From Populus alba (taxonomy: Eukaryota > Streptophyta > Magnoliopsida > Malpighiales > Salicaceae): 64,000 nt of DNA. A program made the translations under genes and the position numbers. This document shows positions 10,801-23,640 of the stretch, one piece after another (position 1 is the first letter of the stretch; the number at the start of each line of letters is the position of its first letter). The stretch is taken from positions 10,540,318-10,604,317 of the forward strand of contig NC_133301.1 in NCBI RefSeq assembly GCF_005239225.2, read 5' to 3'. Below the pieces are notes generated by a model, which was given only the letters and a program-made list of their open reading frames with translations, did not search any database and was not told where the DNA came from.

Positions 10801-13771
10801 ATCATTTAGTGATTAAGAACTGAAAGACTGGAATGAAGCAGTAACTTTGCTAGTAATACCATAATGAAATAAATAATTTTAAAAGCACTAATGTCATAAA
10901 GCTCAGAAAATGAATTATCAAAATTACAGAAAGGTCATATAAGGTGCTATACCATGTGATATTCATAGATGCAGTAACTTCCTAAGCTCCCAGAAGGTAG
11001 ATCAAGAGGATATCCAGTTTGAATAAATATCTGCATTCCAATTGCCAAAAACTTAGGACTATAAGATGAAAATAATGCAGCTCACTACAAACATGACCAT
11101 ATCAAAGACCCATACCTCAGGATTTTTTTCCATCTCAGCAGTGAGGGCCCCAATTGAACCAGGGTGCAGCCTAATATCATCATCCAAAAACAACACATAC
11201 TTGCTGTCTTTGTGCATTTGCTCCACACCAATCTTTACAGCAGAATAAAAATGCACTGGTGAAATTCCAAACAAATGTGTGGCTCTAGAGGAGACCAATA
11301 AATAGAATTTATGCAACAAGCATAATGTGGACCAACTTTTATATAAGCTTTGAAATCCTAGTTTTCTAAAATACAACTTGCAAAAGCATCACACAGCATC
11401 AGTCCCTTTTGGCAACTAGTCTAAGCATAAACTCCTACTTAATAAAAAAAATTGGGATTTATATATAGACTTGTCCTAGCAACAAATGCTGCATTGCATC
11501 ACATTGTAAGACAAGGAAACGAAGTATGAACACAAATGAGGTTAAGTTAACAGTATAGGAGGTATTGCTAGAAACCAATAAACTAATGGTAAACTTGTTG
11601 CATACCAACTGGTTGTGAATTTTCTGACTACAAGTCGTTGATAAGCCGGCTACCACAACTCTAGCATCAATGTTATCCTGCTCACATGAAATATAATTAC
11701 ACATCAAGAAAAAAGGTAATTCACAGAATCAACATGTATCTAAAGGATGCAAGAGACAAAAATGCAGTGACAGCATTACTAATTTTCACAACATCAATAA
11801 AATGAGAGCCTATGTGTTTCTGTGCAGAAGTATATCTGTTGGTCCATACTTTATATTTTCATACTAGCAAAATGTTTGTTGACTAGGAGCAAAACTCGTG
11901 ATTTTTGTTAAAAGAAATGGAGATGAACACATTTTACTATGAATGGACATAATTAATGATGTTCTATTAAATGATGGAATTTCAAAGATGGACAAATAAA
12001 TTGAGAACTAAAAAACCAATTCCATGGGTGTCAAATCATATATTTGCAACTAATTACTATTTAATTTCTCTCAGTACTGGTACAGGAGAATCCATGTTTT
12101 GAAGCACAAAGTACGCCAGTGAAAGCAAAAATATACCTTGATATCTGATATTAAGCGAGAAACAGCATGGTAAGCAGGGTCTTCAGTACTTTCCACAACA
12201 AAAAGGAATTCTAGAGGACCTCCATAAAGAGATATTACCTGCACTTAACAATACCTAAGTCATAATCAATGACTCACTTAACATTGCACAACTTCTTCCA
12301 GTCAAAAGTAAAGGAAGAGCATAACTACAACAAGCAGGAATACATAAACCCTAACAAACAAAATCATAAAAGACTTTATCATGATGTCTACATATCAGCT
12401 CGAAGCAGAAAATGAATCCTGTTTTCTGAGAATCTACAGATCTAGGAAACAAAGAGAGCCATAAAAAAATGGAAGGAAGAAAATATTTCAAAACTAGACT
12501 ATGAAACACGCAGCGCATACTCGTTTGACTCCAACTCTTTTCCACCCAAACAAAGAATGGGAAAATCAGTTGTTTAACTAATTTGATGAAGACAGCAGCA
12601 AAAACGGAAAAGGGTTAGCGGCTTTCATGGGGAAGAAGCAAAAGAAAGAAAAGGCACCTACTTGACTTCTCCAATTGTGTAGATTATGTTCTCCAAACCC
12701 CTTTAAAGGCATAACCACTGAAACTCTAGGCAGATTGGCCTGATAAGAGTGCTCAAGTTCATTAATATCTTGACAAAGAAATGCCAAGCTGTTGCCAGCT
12801 CTCATACTATCTTTTATCCTTCTGATCTCTCTATTCCTGTGAGAAAGAAGAAGATGTTGGTGACAAAACGATTCATGCATGCAAAGACAAGCCACAAATA
12901 AATGATAACGAAAGGCAAATACATTAAAAATCATTTTTAAAAACTATATTGAGTACATCTCAATACCTGACATAAGCAGCACAAGCCCAACCAAAAGCGA
13001 GAGTTAAGCAAATTACACATCCCTACATCAGGAACAACATGGAGAAAGAGAGAAGAGGGTGGTGAAGAGCTGGTAAAATTAAAATAAAACCCCAAAAGAA
13101 AGCACCTTTTTGCTTTTCTAGAATTAAGAATAGGAAAAAAAAAAAAGTACATCTCACTCAATGTTTATTGATATATTGAAACTAATGCCTAATGCTTCTA
13201 AAATGCCCCAGAAAATCAGGGTCCAATGAACTTTAAGATACCGGTTTAAAAAAAAAGAGAGAAACAAGGTTAGCCCAATGCACTTGGCAAGTTTGCAGAA
13301 CAATAATTACTTAAATCACGTCCCAGATATAATTAATCTAAGCATTTCCTTTCCTAATCCCATTCGATCAGTCACTGTCATAATAATTTAATGTCGCCCA
13401 AAAAGATTAAAAAAAAAAAGTTGAAAACTTTGAAATACATGCAATCCAATTCAATCCTTTACGTAATTCTTTTTTTTTTTTAATTAACTTCCAAAGAAGA
13501 TCAGATCCTAATAAATAAATAAGAGAGACAAACAATAAGGAAATTCAAAGCTAAAAAAATTGAAATTCAATCCACTGCATTCCAAGAAGAAAAGAAAATC
13601 AGGAAAATAAATGTGGAGTTACGCGTCAGCATTGTAAGAAAGGAACAAAAGGGGGTGGATCTGAAATAGAAAAAAAGAGAAGAAACAAACCTGAATCTGA
13701 ACAAAAACAGCCAGAGGACTACAAAATGCTTTACTCAGAGAGAAGAGGACACTATCCATTGCCTCCGACAT
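7890..13771 (-). CDS. GCS: Ceramide glucosyltransferase (glucosylceramide synthase, GT21)
   Basis: Fourteen exons: 13691-13771, 12967-13022, 12662-12836, 12137-12238, 11606-11677, 11116-11232, 10953-11030, 10295-10357, 10120-10216, 9914-9992, 9629-9840, 8853-8998, 8478-8600, 7890-8042. They sum to 517 residues, the usual plant length. The enzyme transfers glucose from UDP-glucose to ceramide in the ER/Golgi. An N-terminal membrane segment lies around 18-45 (QGCVICLTLAFGW). GT21 motifs are present: D124 (VVESTED), DDD at 179-181 (YVLFLDDDIRLHPG), D272/D273 (GGYSDDMTLAA) and the RYW at 307-309 of the (Q/R)xxRW-type motif. Hydrophobic C-terminal segments precede a basic tail ending PKKFDG. All introns are GT-AG except intron 8, which is GC-AG. 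The start at 13771 gives MSEAMDSVLFSLSKAFCSPL, matching the Arabidopsis At2g19880 N-terminus after a short offset. Confidence 0.96.
10217..10294 (-). other. Non-canonical GC-AG intron in GCS
   Basis: Exon 8 must end after ATG ATG (10295) and exon 9 begins ATG CAT (10216) to give the conserved GGCMMMHADDF. The intron therefore begins GCAAGT and ends TTTCAG, 78 nt. No GT donor gives the conserved protein. Confidence 0.85.
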
Positions 13772-13960
13772 TGCTTCCCCTCTCTCTCTCTCTCTGTAAG
13801 AATACAGTAAATTTATTTATTTATTCAAATCTCCATAGAGGAGAAGGAAAGGGAGAGAGCAAAGAGGGGCAAGAAAGAGCGGTGAGCTAGAGAAGACGAG
13901 ACTTTTATACTACTAATTACCCGAAGATTTAATACAGTAATTAATTTTGCTTTCCATTTA
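13772..13960 (-). promoter_or_regulatory. GCS upstream region with CT/GA tract
   Basis: A (TC)n/(GA)n tract at about 13780-13796 and further pyrimidine/purine-rich sequence lie directly before the GCS start, as is common in plant core promoters and 5' UTRs. No confident TATA box was identified. Confidence 0.35.
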
Positions 13961-14825
13961 TCTCTCTTTCTCTCCCCTTGTTTTCGGCGGTTTGTTTGGG
14001 AGTAAAAATTTGCAGAGGGAGATTTGGGAGAGGGAGAGACCGTTTGGTGATGTACAGGTCAGAGCGACAGAGAGACGGGAGCTGCGCCAATCAGCAGCCA
14101 GCAAAATATATATATTGATTACGGTACTCTATATTTCTTAATGTTTTATTCTTAACCCTATATTTTATTTTATTTTATTTTATTATTATCTCCATATTTT
14201 CTTATAATGTTTCAATTTCTTCGTTTATCGTTAAATACTACCAAACAAAAAGCTGGCTGTATTCAGATTTTATTTATTCGCTCTCTCTTTTCTTTCCCTG
14301 TCAAATTGGCATATATTTTAATAATGTTTTTGAAAAAAAGCTTGGGGAAAAATTAAAAAGTGGACTGTTTAAGGGTGACGTGGGAAAATCATAAATCATA
14401 GGAGTAGAATTGGGACCTTGTTGAATCTATAGGGGTGAAAATAAAGTTGACCTATTGAATAACGAGAGATCACGCCGGGGAGTGACTCGTGTGTGTAGAT
14501 ATGACAGCTGGCACGTGTGGGATTTGTGAAGGGCAAAAAGGGAACCCTCGTTTTCTATGATTGGTTTAAATGTTTTTATTAATTTGAGAGAGAAATAGGG
14601 GTAAAAGATGCTGCTTCCTGATCCGAATCTTCCCTCATTCGCTGTCCCTTTCATGACACCTTGTCATTTGTTCCCCCCCCTTTTTTAATGTTTTTTTAAC
14701 TGATAAAGTATAAGACTCTATGCTGTTGACGTGGCATATGTTCTGTCTTCTCTCCACTTCGGAAAATCCAATGTCATTAATATAAAAGATAAATACCTCA
14801 TAATTAAAATTCCCATAATAATTAA

Positions 14826-14945
14826 GCAAATTATTTTTTAAAATATTTTTTATATTAAAATAATATTTTTTTTTATTTTTTAAAAAATATTTTTAAAATT
14901 AGTGCATTAAAATAATTCAAAAAAAATAAAAAAAATTAAATAAAT
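14826..14945. repeat. Dispersed AT-rich repeat, copy 2
   Basis: Same word pattern as at 2905-3060 (TAAAATATTTTTTATATTAAAATAA ... AAATTAGTGCATTAAAATAATTC), in the opposite sense. Confidence 0.4.
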
Positions 14946-16234
14946 AAAATCATAATTCATGTCATATAATATTCTAAGAGTTTTTTTGTGTTGATATTAC
15001 CTTTTAGCATTTTTATTTCAGTTCCATTTAGCAAAATCCAAGAGAAAAAGCAAGGGCGTCCTTTCCTTAATGTGTAAGTTTCTTCTCAACGTTCAATGAC
15101 GCGTGGCATTAGCAGCAAGCTTTTTTAATTTATCGTAGGGATCAACACGTGCGATACGGTAAATGGGTTGGTTTGGTATAAAACAATGGTATATCAATCT
15201 TGGAATAAAAGGCACCTTGTTGATTCTGTTTTGTTCTAAGAAATCCATATCTTATTTATAACTTTCTTAATTCCCTTTCAAGAAAAAATTAATATATAGG
15301 TGTTGAATTTTATGTTTTTTGTTTTGAATTGTATTCAAAACGGTTTAAAAATACATATAATTTTAAGTGTTTCGTGTTTAAAATAAAAATATTTTTTAAA
15401 ATATTATAATATACATAATTTAATGTTTGGCAATACTTGTAATCTTCTGAATTATTTTTTGTAAATTTATATTCCGTCATGTTCTTTTAAGAATAAAATC
15501 AAATATAAATTATTAAATTTAAATTGAATACAAATAATTTAATTCATAATAATTAAAAATGGTAACAAGTCAAACTTATTATTATTGTTATTCTATTACA
15601 ATAAAACTCAAAAACACATTTCTAACCGGATAGAAATCATATTTTCGTCATAAAACTAAAAATAAAAGATCCGGTGTCGAGAGAGCCCATGTGGAGCCGT
15701 GAATAACGTGGAATGCCATGTTTTCAGGCCACATGACCTTGCCGCCAGAAAAAGGCGGTGCGGTGGGGGTGGAGCCAGAAATCCAGGCAGTCATGGTGGG
15801 TCGTATTTGTAGCAATTTGGAAGAGGAGGAATAAAATCGCAAACAAGTTTCAGCTTTTGGGAAGAAATGGACTGTCAAGAAGCTGGCTGGTTTGACGTGT
15901 CATCATCTTACAGGGGGAGAGGATAGTCGACTTGGTGCTCGACTGGGTCACATGGCTGCCAGCTCTTGCTTCCCCCATGGATCATGCTAGCAGAGATAGA
16001 TCCCAGCTTTATAGCCTGGCCCACCCAGCGCAGATTTAGTGTTTTTGATTGCTTCTTGCTAATTTCAACCGAAACCTACCAGTCTATCTTGACTAGAATT
16101 GCCGGCGACTACTGCTTGCCTTTTGATTTTTTATGGATTATTTGTTGCCCTCTCTCCCACTTCTCAGGTTTGAAGTTTGAAATATCCTGCTCACAGTTTG
16201 TTTTTTCTGGTTTATTGAGCAGATGGATAATGTC

Positions 16235-16935
16235 ACCTTGTTTTTTATGATTATGATTTAAAAAATAATTTTAATTATGGTTGGTTTGAAAAAATATATG
16301 TTTGGTTAAAATTATAGTTGAAATTGAGGTTGAACAAAAAAATAATTTAATATGTTTGGTTTAAAATTATGATTTAATTTGATATTATAATATAATTACT
16401 ACTTTATTTATAATATTAATAGACAATTACATAAAAAAAGTAATCTTACATCCAATAAAATGCCATGGGATACATGTTCAAACCCATTGAAAAAGAGTTC
16501 AACTGCAAATATTGACCAAACTTGAGTTTTTATAAAACAATTACTGGTTTTACAATAGCAATGCCCTGCATTTCTCTTTCATGCCCCCTTCCTTGCCCCT
16601 CGTTTTTTCCCCATAATTCAATGGTTTTATGTAGAAAGAGACACATCCATTACTTTAATTGTTGTTAGTAGTAATAGTTTCATGTAGGGTTGTTGTGCGC
16701 AGTGAAGAGAAATAAATGCAAAGAATGGTTGCGAAGAGCAACAAAAGAGAAGATGATAAGCTGGTAAATTTCTCATCTTTGTTATCTTTAGAAAGTTCAA
16801 CCTGTGATTGAACTCGTAATAAGTAGTATTTTACTGCTTTTTTAAAATCACAGTCCTGCCTCGACAAAATAATGGGACCCGCGTGTTATATATTTTTAAC
16901 ATGCGGTAACCAAACACATGCATCACTCTGTATTA
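16235..16935 (+). repeat. Non-autonomous TIR element, copy A
   Basis: This copy is similar, in inverted orientation, to 26726-27679. Shared landmarks are TATATGTTTGGTTAAAA, GTTGAAATT followed by AAGTTGAAC-like words, GGGACCCGC, and GGTAACCAAACAC at the far end. The terminal words (GTGTTTGGTTA) recur inverted at the two ends of the family, as in a MITE-like DNA transposon. Exact ends and target duplication were not resolved. Confidence 0.55.
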
Positions 16936-17039
16936 AAGAAACACAAACGTTGTTGTTTAGACAAACGGACTCTTAGTTTTCAAGAAAACACACTTTTGAT
17001 GTCGGTGGAGCTTTAGGGTTTGTTTTGGCTTATGATAGC

Positions 17040-17165
17040 GGATATGGTTTAAAATGTTTTTTTATTTATAAATATAGTAAAATAATTTTTTTATTTTTAA
17101 AAATTATTTTTTAAAATCAGAACATCAAAACGATGTGAAAACATAAAAAATATATTTTTTAGTAA
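17040..17165. repeat. Dispersed AT-rich repeat, copy 3
   Basis: Contains AAAAATTATTTTTTAAAATCAG and ACATCAAAACGATGTGAAAAC, the family's core words. Confidence 0.45.
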
Positions 17166-18047
17166 TTTTTTTTTATAGAAATTTTAGGGAACAAAAACTC
17201 TAATATAATCCATGGTGAAGGGTTTTTTTTTTTTTTCTTACAATTTTATCTTCAAACTTTATTTCTTTTCATTTGCATTCTTTTATGCCTTCAGGTTACA
17301 AGAAGTTGTAAGGAGGGATAAAATTAAAAAAGAAGGGATCAAAGTATAAAATAGGAAGAAAAAAAATATGAAATTTCGGTAATAAAAAGAGAAAATATCG
17401 ATTAACATCAATTTAGCTTATAAAAAAACATAGTTAATGGTGCCATTAGGTTCCATTCAATAAAAGAAAATATCACTCTAGTGTTACTTGGTTTTCTCAG
17501 CACTTTAAATAATAGATTTAAGCTAGAGAAGATTTTTTTTTTTTGAGTTGATTTTGGATCTATGAACCAGTTTTTGGGTAATTTGAGAAATATGCGATTT
17601 TATAAAGGAATGTAAAGTATTTTCAAAATAAAAAAAAAAAAGGTTGAAAATTTGATTTCTAGGTAAAAAAACACAAACATTGAATTTTCAACCATGGTGG
17701 AAATGGGGGGGGGGGGTTAACACTTAATGTTTTTTTCAAAACAACATGTGGCGGATGACACATATTCAAAATAATAATAACAATCTTTGTTTCAAGTCAT
17801 TTTCAAAATTAGCCATGTGCACAAGTCTGATTTTTCAGGCTAATCAGCGCCTTATTTTTTTTATTTCTTTTTTAATTGACACCTCTTTTTATATGTATTT
17901 TTAAAAAAATATTTTTTTTAATTTATATTTAGATTGATACCTTTTCTCTTTGATTTTTTATATTATTTATTTAGCATTTTTCTAAATAAAATTTATATTT
18001 TTAATTATTTATATGTATTTAATATTTTCAAAGAGATTCATTTATGA

Positions 18048-18049
<2 letters not shown>

Positions 18050-18090
<41 letters not shown>
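18050..18090. repeat. (TA)n microsatellite
   Basis: About 20 uninterrupted TA units. Confidence 0.95.
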
Positions 18091-18093
<3 letters not shown>

Positions 18094-18449
18094 ACTTTAT
18101 TTTTTAAAAATTAAAAAATATTTGTTCTTGGTAAGAAAAAGGGACATTTTTAAGATAAAAATAAATGTGTGCATTACATGGAAAAGTTAGCATTAAATAT
18201 CATATTTATCTATCTTTTACTTTTATAGATATGATTATCCTTTTATTTTAGAATTTAATTGGCATTAGTAAACTCTTTCTCAGTTTATTAGTTGAAGCAT
18301 TTTAAGATTTATTTTGTTTAACATAAAATATATTTTTATGTTTCTTAGTTAAAAGAATCATGATATAGTAAAACGTACTCGTAACATTGTCTCATTTTTA
18401 TAATTGAAAACTAACTTGAGATCCTACCCACAATATTGTGTCAACAACT

Positions 18450-18474
18450 TATATATATATATATATATATATAT
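18450..18474. repeat. (TA)n microsatellite
   Basis: About 12 TA units. Confidence 0.9.
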
Positions 18475-18954
18475 GAACCTCACTTTATTATGTTATATGT
18501 AAACACTATTTTTTTAGTTCACGTAACAACATTTATGAATATTAATTTCGTATACAATTTCTATTAGAAATAGTTGTTATTTAATCATGCTTTAAAAATT
18601 ACATGTATTTTGCAAATTAATTAACCGTAACAAAAACTTAAAATTTTCATGAAGATTCAATGGTCAACAAATAAGATTTAAAATCCAATAGGTAAGAAAT
18701 AAAAACAAGATAAGATGATGTGGCTCAAGAGAAATATGAAAAAAAAAAAAATCACCAGGGACACCAAAATATGTTCTTGATACATTTGATATTATTAGAA
18801 ACATCTCGATGAAACAATTCTAACCACATCTTAAAAAACAATCAAACAAGGTCATGATTAATTCAAAATTAACCTTGAACAAAACTTCTAACCAATTACA
18901 ATATTGCTTGATGTTTTTTTCTTTAAATTAATTTTATATGATTTTCTTGGATTA

Positions 18955-19060
18955 TTTTAATATGTTGATGTCAAATGAGAATTTTAAAAAATAAAAAAAA
19001 TATATTATTTTAATATATTTTTAAATAAAAAACACTGAAAAACAATATTAACCCAAACAC
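18955..19060. repeat. Dispersed AT-rich repeat, copy 4
   Basis: Contains TTTTAATATGTTGATGTCAAA and TTTTTAAATAAAAAACACTGAAAAAC-type words and ends in AACCCAAACACCCCCC, the usual family terminus. Confidence 0.45.
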
Positions 19061-19644
19061 CCCCCAATACAAGCAATGCCAAACTCTACTAGCACACGGA
19101 ACAGAATTCGTTCCATGAAACGCATTGGCAGTTTCATATGGATCTTTGGTAACGAAGAAAATCCATAGGAGAAAGAAACTTGGATGCTGAAAATGCAGAA
19201 GCAGAAAAATACCCAAATCTCACGGTTTACTTCATGATGCAACATTTCTCATTTTCCCTAATTAACCAATAAAAGAGGGTAAAGCTAACCCCCAGCCCTC
19301 TTGGTAACGCTAAAGATGCAGAAGATTGAAGAATTGCAGCAAAAGGAAAGACACTTGGATCAATGCAGCAGTTGATTACTGACAGGACAAAAAGAGCTTG
19401 ATTCCATGGCCATTAAAACTCTTGCTATTGCTATTGGAGATACGAAAGTGGAAGTGCTTCCATGCATGTTTGATGGTTTCAAAATGCCAGAGAATAATAT
19501 ACTTTTAATCTAGCTTCATCATCAAAGAAATCTGAACAACGCTGATAAAATTGCAGCTCCTATATAACACCAAGAGGGGAGGAGAAAGCAACTAGTTTCT
19601 TTGTAACTGAAATTTAGCTTGTCATGCAAAACATCCATGAAAAG

Positions 19645-21508
19645 TCATTCCAGTACGACTGTTGAAGTATGACCTATGCTGCGATTCTCATTGTTGTTTC
19701 CAATTAAATGGTGAAGAAGCACACCTGCTGCAACACTGACATTCAAGCTCTCCACGGCCAAAAAGGATCGGAACTCTGCACTCGAGCATTCAAGATTTAT
19801 TTCTTCATCTTTCACTTCATCACCTCCTCCCACAGTTGCATCAACAGGAATATTTCCAGGGATTCGAACTAATTGCGTACATGATCTCTCCACCAATGGC
19901 CTCAAACCAGTGCCCTCACTGCCCAAAACAAGGATTGTGGGTTGACCAGGCAAAACCTCACTCAGAGAAACAGCTTTTGAGGAGACAGAACCACCAAGAA
20001 CTCGCCATCCATTTTCAGCTGATGAAACCAAGAATTGCATCATATTTTTGCAATACCTAAGCTCCATTAGTTCAAGTGAACCTGCACTTGCTTTGCTCAC
20101 AACTCCACTCAATGGAGCAGAATTTTTTGCGCATAGCACCACCCCTGAAGCCCCAAAGAAGTAAGCAGACCTGATAATTGCCCCCAGATTCTGAGGATCT
20201 GTAACCTCATCCAAGGCTACCCAAAGAGAACCCTTTTCTTCATCAGGTAAAACTGCATCTAATTCCTGTATTTTCACCATCTCCAATGGAGATGCATCAA
20301 GAACAAGGCCTTGATGGGGGCGATTATCAACAATCATATTAAGGTCATGCTTTGAAACTTCCTTTGTGCTTAACCCAATTTTCTTAGCCATCCTCAACAC
20401 TTTCTCAAACCCTTTCTTGTCCTTCCTCTTCCTATTATTGCCACTCAAATCCAACCCTTCTTGAATATACAATGCATAGAATTCTCTTCTTCCAGCTGAT
20501 AAAGCAGCCAAAACAGGACCCACCCCAAAAACCCCTTCACCAGCAATCTTAGGAACAGTAAATTCTGTAGCCTCTTTCCATGTCTTTCTACCCCAATTGT
20601 CCTGCCTATTCCACCTTTGAAACTCAGGTTTCTCAGTCTGGCCTCTCACACTCACCCTTCCTCTGAACCTATTTTTGATCTTATCCCATCTTGGATCATC
20701 AACAACCTCCAGATCCTCTTCTGCTTCTCCTCCTTCAACACCATCTTCCCTTTCATTGTAACCATAACCACTTGGCTTGTTCTTAGCAGCACCCGCCATT
20801 CTCCTTGTACTTTCTTTATCCCACACCTTGTGAATCTCTCTCCCAGAAGCAGCTTCTGCTATGTCCTCCCAAGAAGATCGATCAGTTTTTCCGACAGCCA
20901 CTTCTTCTAACCTTTTCTTAGACTCCTCCCAAGATGAGTAACCTGTTTCTGCAACAGTTCCTTTCTCTAACCTTTTCCTCGAATTCACCCAGGAAGAGTC
21001 ACCACTAACTTTCTCCAATCTTTTCACAGACTCCCCCCAAGAAGAATTACTACCCTTTCCACTTGCCCCGATCTCCAACCCTTTTGCTTCTTTAAGTTTC
21101 TTAGAATTCAACCAAGGAAGTGACTTTCCAACTCTAACCACACCACTCCCTTCATCGACTCTCTGCGAAAAACGATCTAGAGAAACTTCTAGCAGAACAA
21201 TGCACAACAGTTTTAATTCTAAACCCTCCTGAAATACTTCTGGCTCTAGCTATCCCTCCCATTTCCATGTCCTTCCACTGAAATCCAGAATTAGTTTTTG
21301 TTGGTCTCACAAAGTTGCGAACTTTATGCGCTTTGTGGCCAAAACCATGTGAAAGTGTTGTGAAGTGGTCACATAGAGGGTTTAGTGAGGGTTTTGAATG
21401 GCACCCAATTGGTAAAAACTGGGGTTTTAGACATCTAGGTTTTAAAGAAACCCTGGTAGCCAAGGGAAATAATTGGCCCTTTGCTAGATTTGAGTACATT
21501 GCGCTCAT
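19645..21508 (-). CDS. TrmH/SpoU-family RNA 2'-O-methyltransferase, organelle-targeted, with frameshift
   Basis: The main frame runs from about 21207 to the stop at 19645. An upstream frame from ATG 21508 (or 21499) supplies a basic, Ser-rich N-terminus typical of a chloroplast or mitochondrial transit peptide. The two frames overlap at 21152-21207 and would join if one T were missing from the T5 run at 21168-21172. Numbered from 21207: SpoU substrate-binding domain about 224-305; SPOUT motif 1 DPQNLGAIIRSA (337-348), motif 2 LVLGSEGTGL (427-436), motif 3 ESLNVSVAAGVLL (486-498). It is most like MRM1/RlmB, which methylate the ribose of a 23S-type rRNA guanosine (family knowledge); the exact target is unproven. 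A roughly 30-residue insert separates motifs 2 and 3. The N-terminal half carries SSW repeats. Confidence 0.88.
20860..21051 (-). repeat. SSW-x-x-S-x-KRLEKV tandem repeat in the methyltransferase N-terminus
   Basis: The frame encodes successive units NSSWGESVKRLEKVSG, DSSWVNSRKRLEKGTVAETG, YSSWEESKKRLEEVAVGKTD and RSSWEDI, with a more diverged unit (LPWLNSKKLKEAKG) just before. Period is 16-20 residues. The region is charged and probably helical or disordered, and lies outside the catalytic domain. Confidence 0.85.
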
Positions 21509-21599
21509 TAAAATAATGAATGAAATGAAAGCAACAAGCAATTCAAAGAGTAAATACCTGGTGGATGGATTCAACACACAGGTTCTTATTGCTTAAGGA

Positions 21600-23640
21600 A
21601 GCAAAAACCCTATCTTGATTTATCCTCACCACTGATAACTCCCTTTATCTTCCTCAGTATAGCAGTTTCTCTCAACCTCAAACGAAGCCGCCACAGAGGA
21701 AATAGTGGAGTAGTAAATCCAGCTCACTTTTCTCAGCAACGCTATTATCCTTACAGATTTTGGATAATTGTATTATCAGTACAGAAATTTTATTTATATA
21801 ATTTTTAATTTTTTTCACTTCATTAACCGACTTTTTTCAAAAATTTCAATCGAGTACTTCCTTGGTCAATTTTTTTTATATATTATTTGATGATATGATA
21901 CTTTTTTAAAATTATTAATATTATTTTAACTTTTATTTTATATTATTAAATTGGATCAACTTTAAACCAGAAAATAATTTTTTTTAAAAGTGAATTCATG
22001 TAAAGTGAATTATTTTTTTAATATTTGATAATATCATGAAAAATAAGTTGAAAAATATTTTCTAGTGTTTGGTTATGTTATGAAAAATGAGCTGAAAAAT
22101 AATTTATGAATATTTTTTTCAAGTTTATTAAAATAATAAAGAACAAATCTTACAAATTAAAAAGTTGAATGAGAATGAAATTGAAAAAAAAATCTAATTT
22201 CATAAATTATCTCAAATAAAATAAATAATAATCAAAATAATAGAGATCAAATCTAACAAATAAAAAAAATTAAAAGATGTAAAATTAAAATAATAATAAT
22301 TAAAATTTCATAAATTATTTCAAATAAAATAAGTAACAATTAAAAGAATGAGAACCAAATTTGATAAATAAAAAATTTCAATTAAAAAATTAATAAGAGA
22401 AAAGCGAATAACAATTATAAAAATAAGGATCAAAGTTAATATAAAATAAAATAAAAAAAATTTTAAGGGAATAAATTAAAAAAAAATTCAAACAAAATAT
22501 ATATCAATCAAAAGTTTGAGCACCAAATTTGATATAATCAGCAAATAATATGATATTACTATTTTTTTTCACAACTTCTAGAAAGTGTTTTTCCACCCAA
22601 AATTAAAAAAAAAAAAAAAAACACTTTCCTGGAAATCAAGCTAAATTTTTCTTTGACTGGAAAGTGTTTTCCGTTGATCAACTTTTCTAATGGCAAACAA
22701 ACATAGAAAAATTTAAAAAGTGGTTTCTAGAAAACCACTTTCCGTGAAAACAAACTCCCCTTGATCTTTTTTATTTTGATATACTAATATTTTCTATTAT
22801 TTCAACCAGGTACTTTTTAAATTGACAAAATTTCTTTACTTCAATTTTTTTAAGTATGATTTATTTTTCATGATTTCATCAACTTTTCATTTATGTCGCA
22901 ATTACATGATATTTGTTTTATTTAGTTAAAATAATAAATATTTTACTTGTATGAATAATTGATTTATTAATTTTAGATAATTGGGTTTTTAGGTTTTGTA
23001 TGATGATTGATGAAAAGATTACAACTTTAAAAAGATTTACCTTAGTTATTTTATATTTTATCTTAATTTAAAGGAAAATTATCTCTTATAATATGATCAA
23101 AATTACAGTTGCCTATCATGTTGTATAAAAAAATATAGTTTGCATACTAAATCAAAAAAAAATTCAAATATGAGAAAATGATCAAAATATGCCAATATAT
23201 ATTATAACCAAAATAGATATAAATTATAATTTCTCTCTATTTTCTAACTAATAAACACCGAAGAATTTCTCACATGATTTTGTGGTTCAAAGTTGTTGTC
23301 TCTTCTAGGTGATGGAATCTTGAACAAGTTTCATCCTCAAATCAAAATATAACATGTATTTTTTTTAATCAAGGCTTTGAAAATCGATGATAATATGATG
23401 TGATGTTGTTAAAAATTATTTATTTGATTGTTTAGGAGTTGTTTAGTGTCCCTGTAATTTTAAAAAAGAAACCCAAATTTGTGAATGTGCAACATGGTTT
23501 TGGTAGTAGGAAACCTTTTATTCTTGTTTATTTGAATACCCAAAAAGAACCCCCAAATTTAATTTGAACTGATCATTGTTCCCCAAAACCTCATTAGTTA
23601 AGAACTTAAGATAGAATATCTAGATTTTGATTATAAGAAT
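21600..23640. other. AT-rich intergenic region
   Basis: No gene. Sequence at about 22000-22760 carries repeated, partly inverted GGAAAGTGTTTTCC-type words (GAAAGTGTTTTTCC near 22583, GGAAAGTGTTTTCCG near 22660, AACCACTTTCCG near 22733) and GAAAAATGAGCTGAAAAATA at 22081. This suggests an old non-autonomous transposon, but its ends are unclear. Confidence 0.4.

Larger units (their letters stand above)
13961..19644. other. Long AT-rich intergenic region with repeats
   Basis: No gene supported. It contains a (TTTTA)n tract at 14161-14184, repeat copies (listed separately), a G10 run near 17707 and two (TA)n microsatellites. A somewhat GC-richer patch at 15650-16220 has open frames on both strands (15966-16250 plus, 15648-15878 minus) without recognisable motifs. 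Confidence 0.5.
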
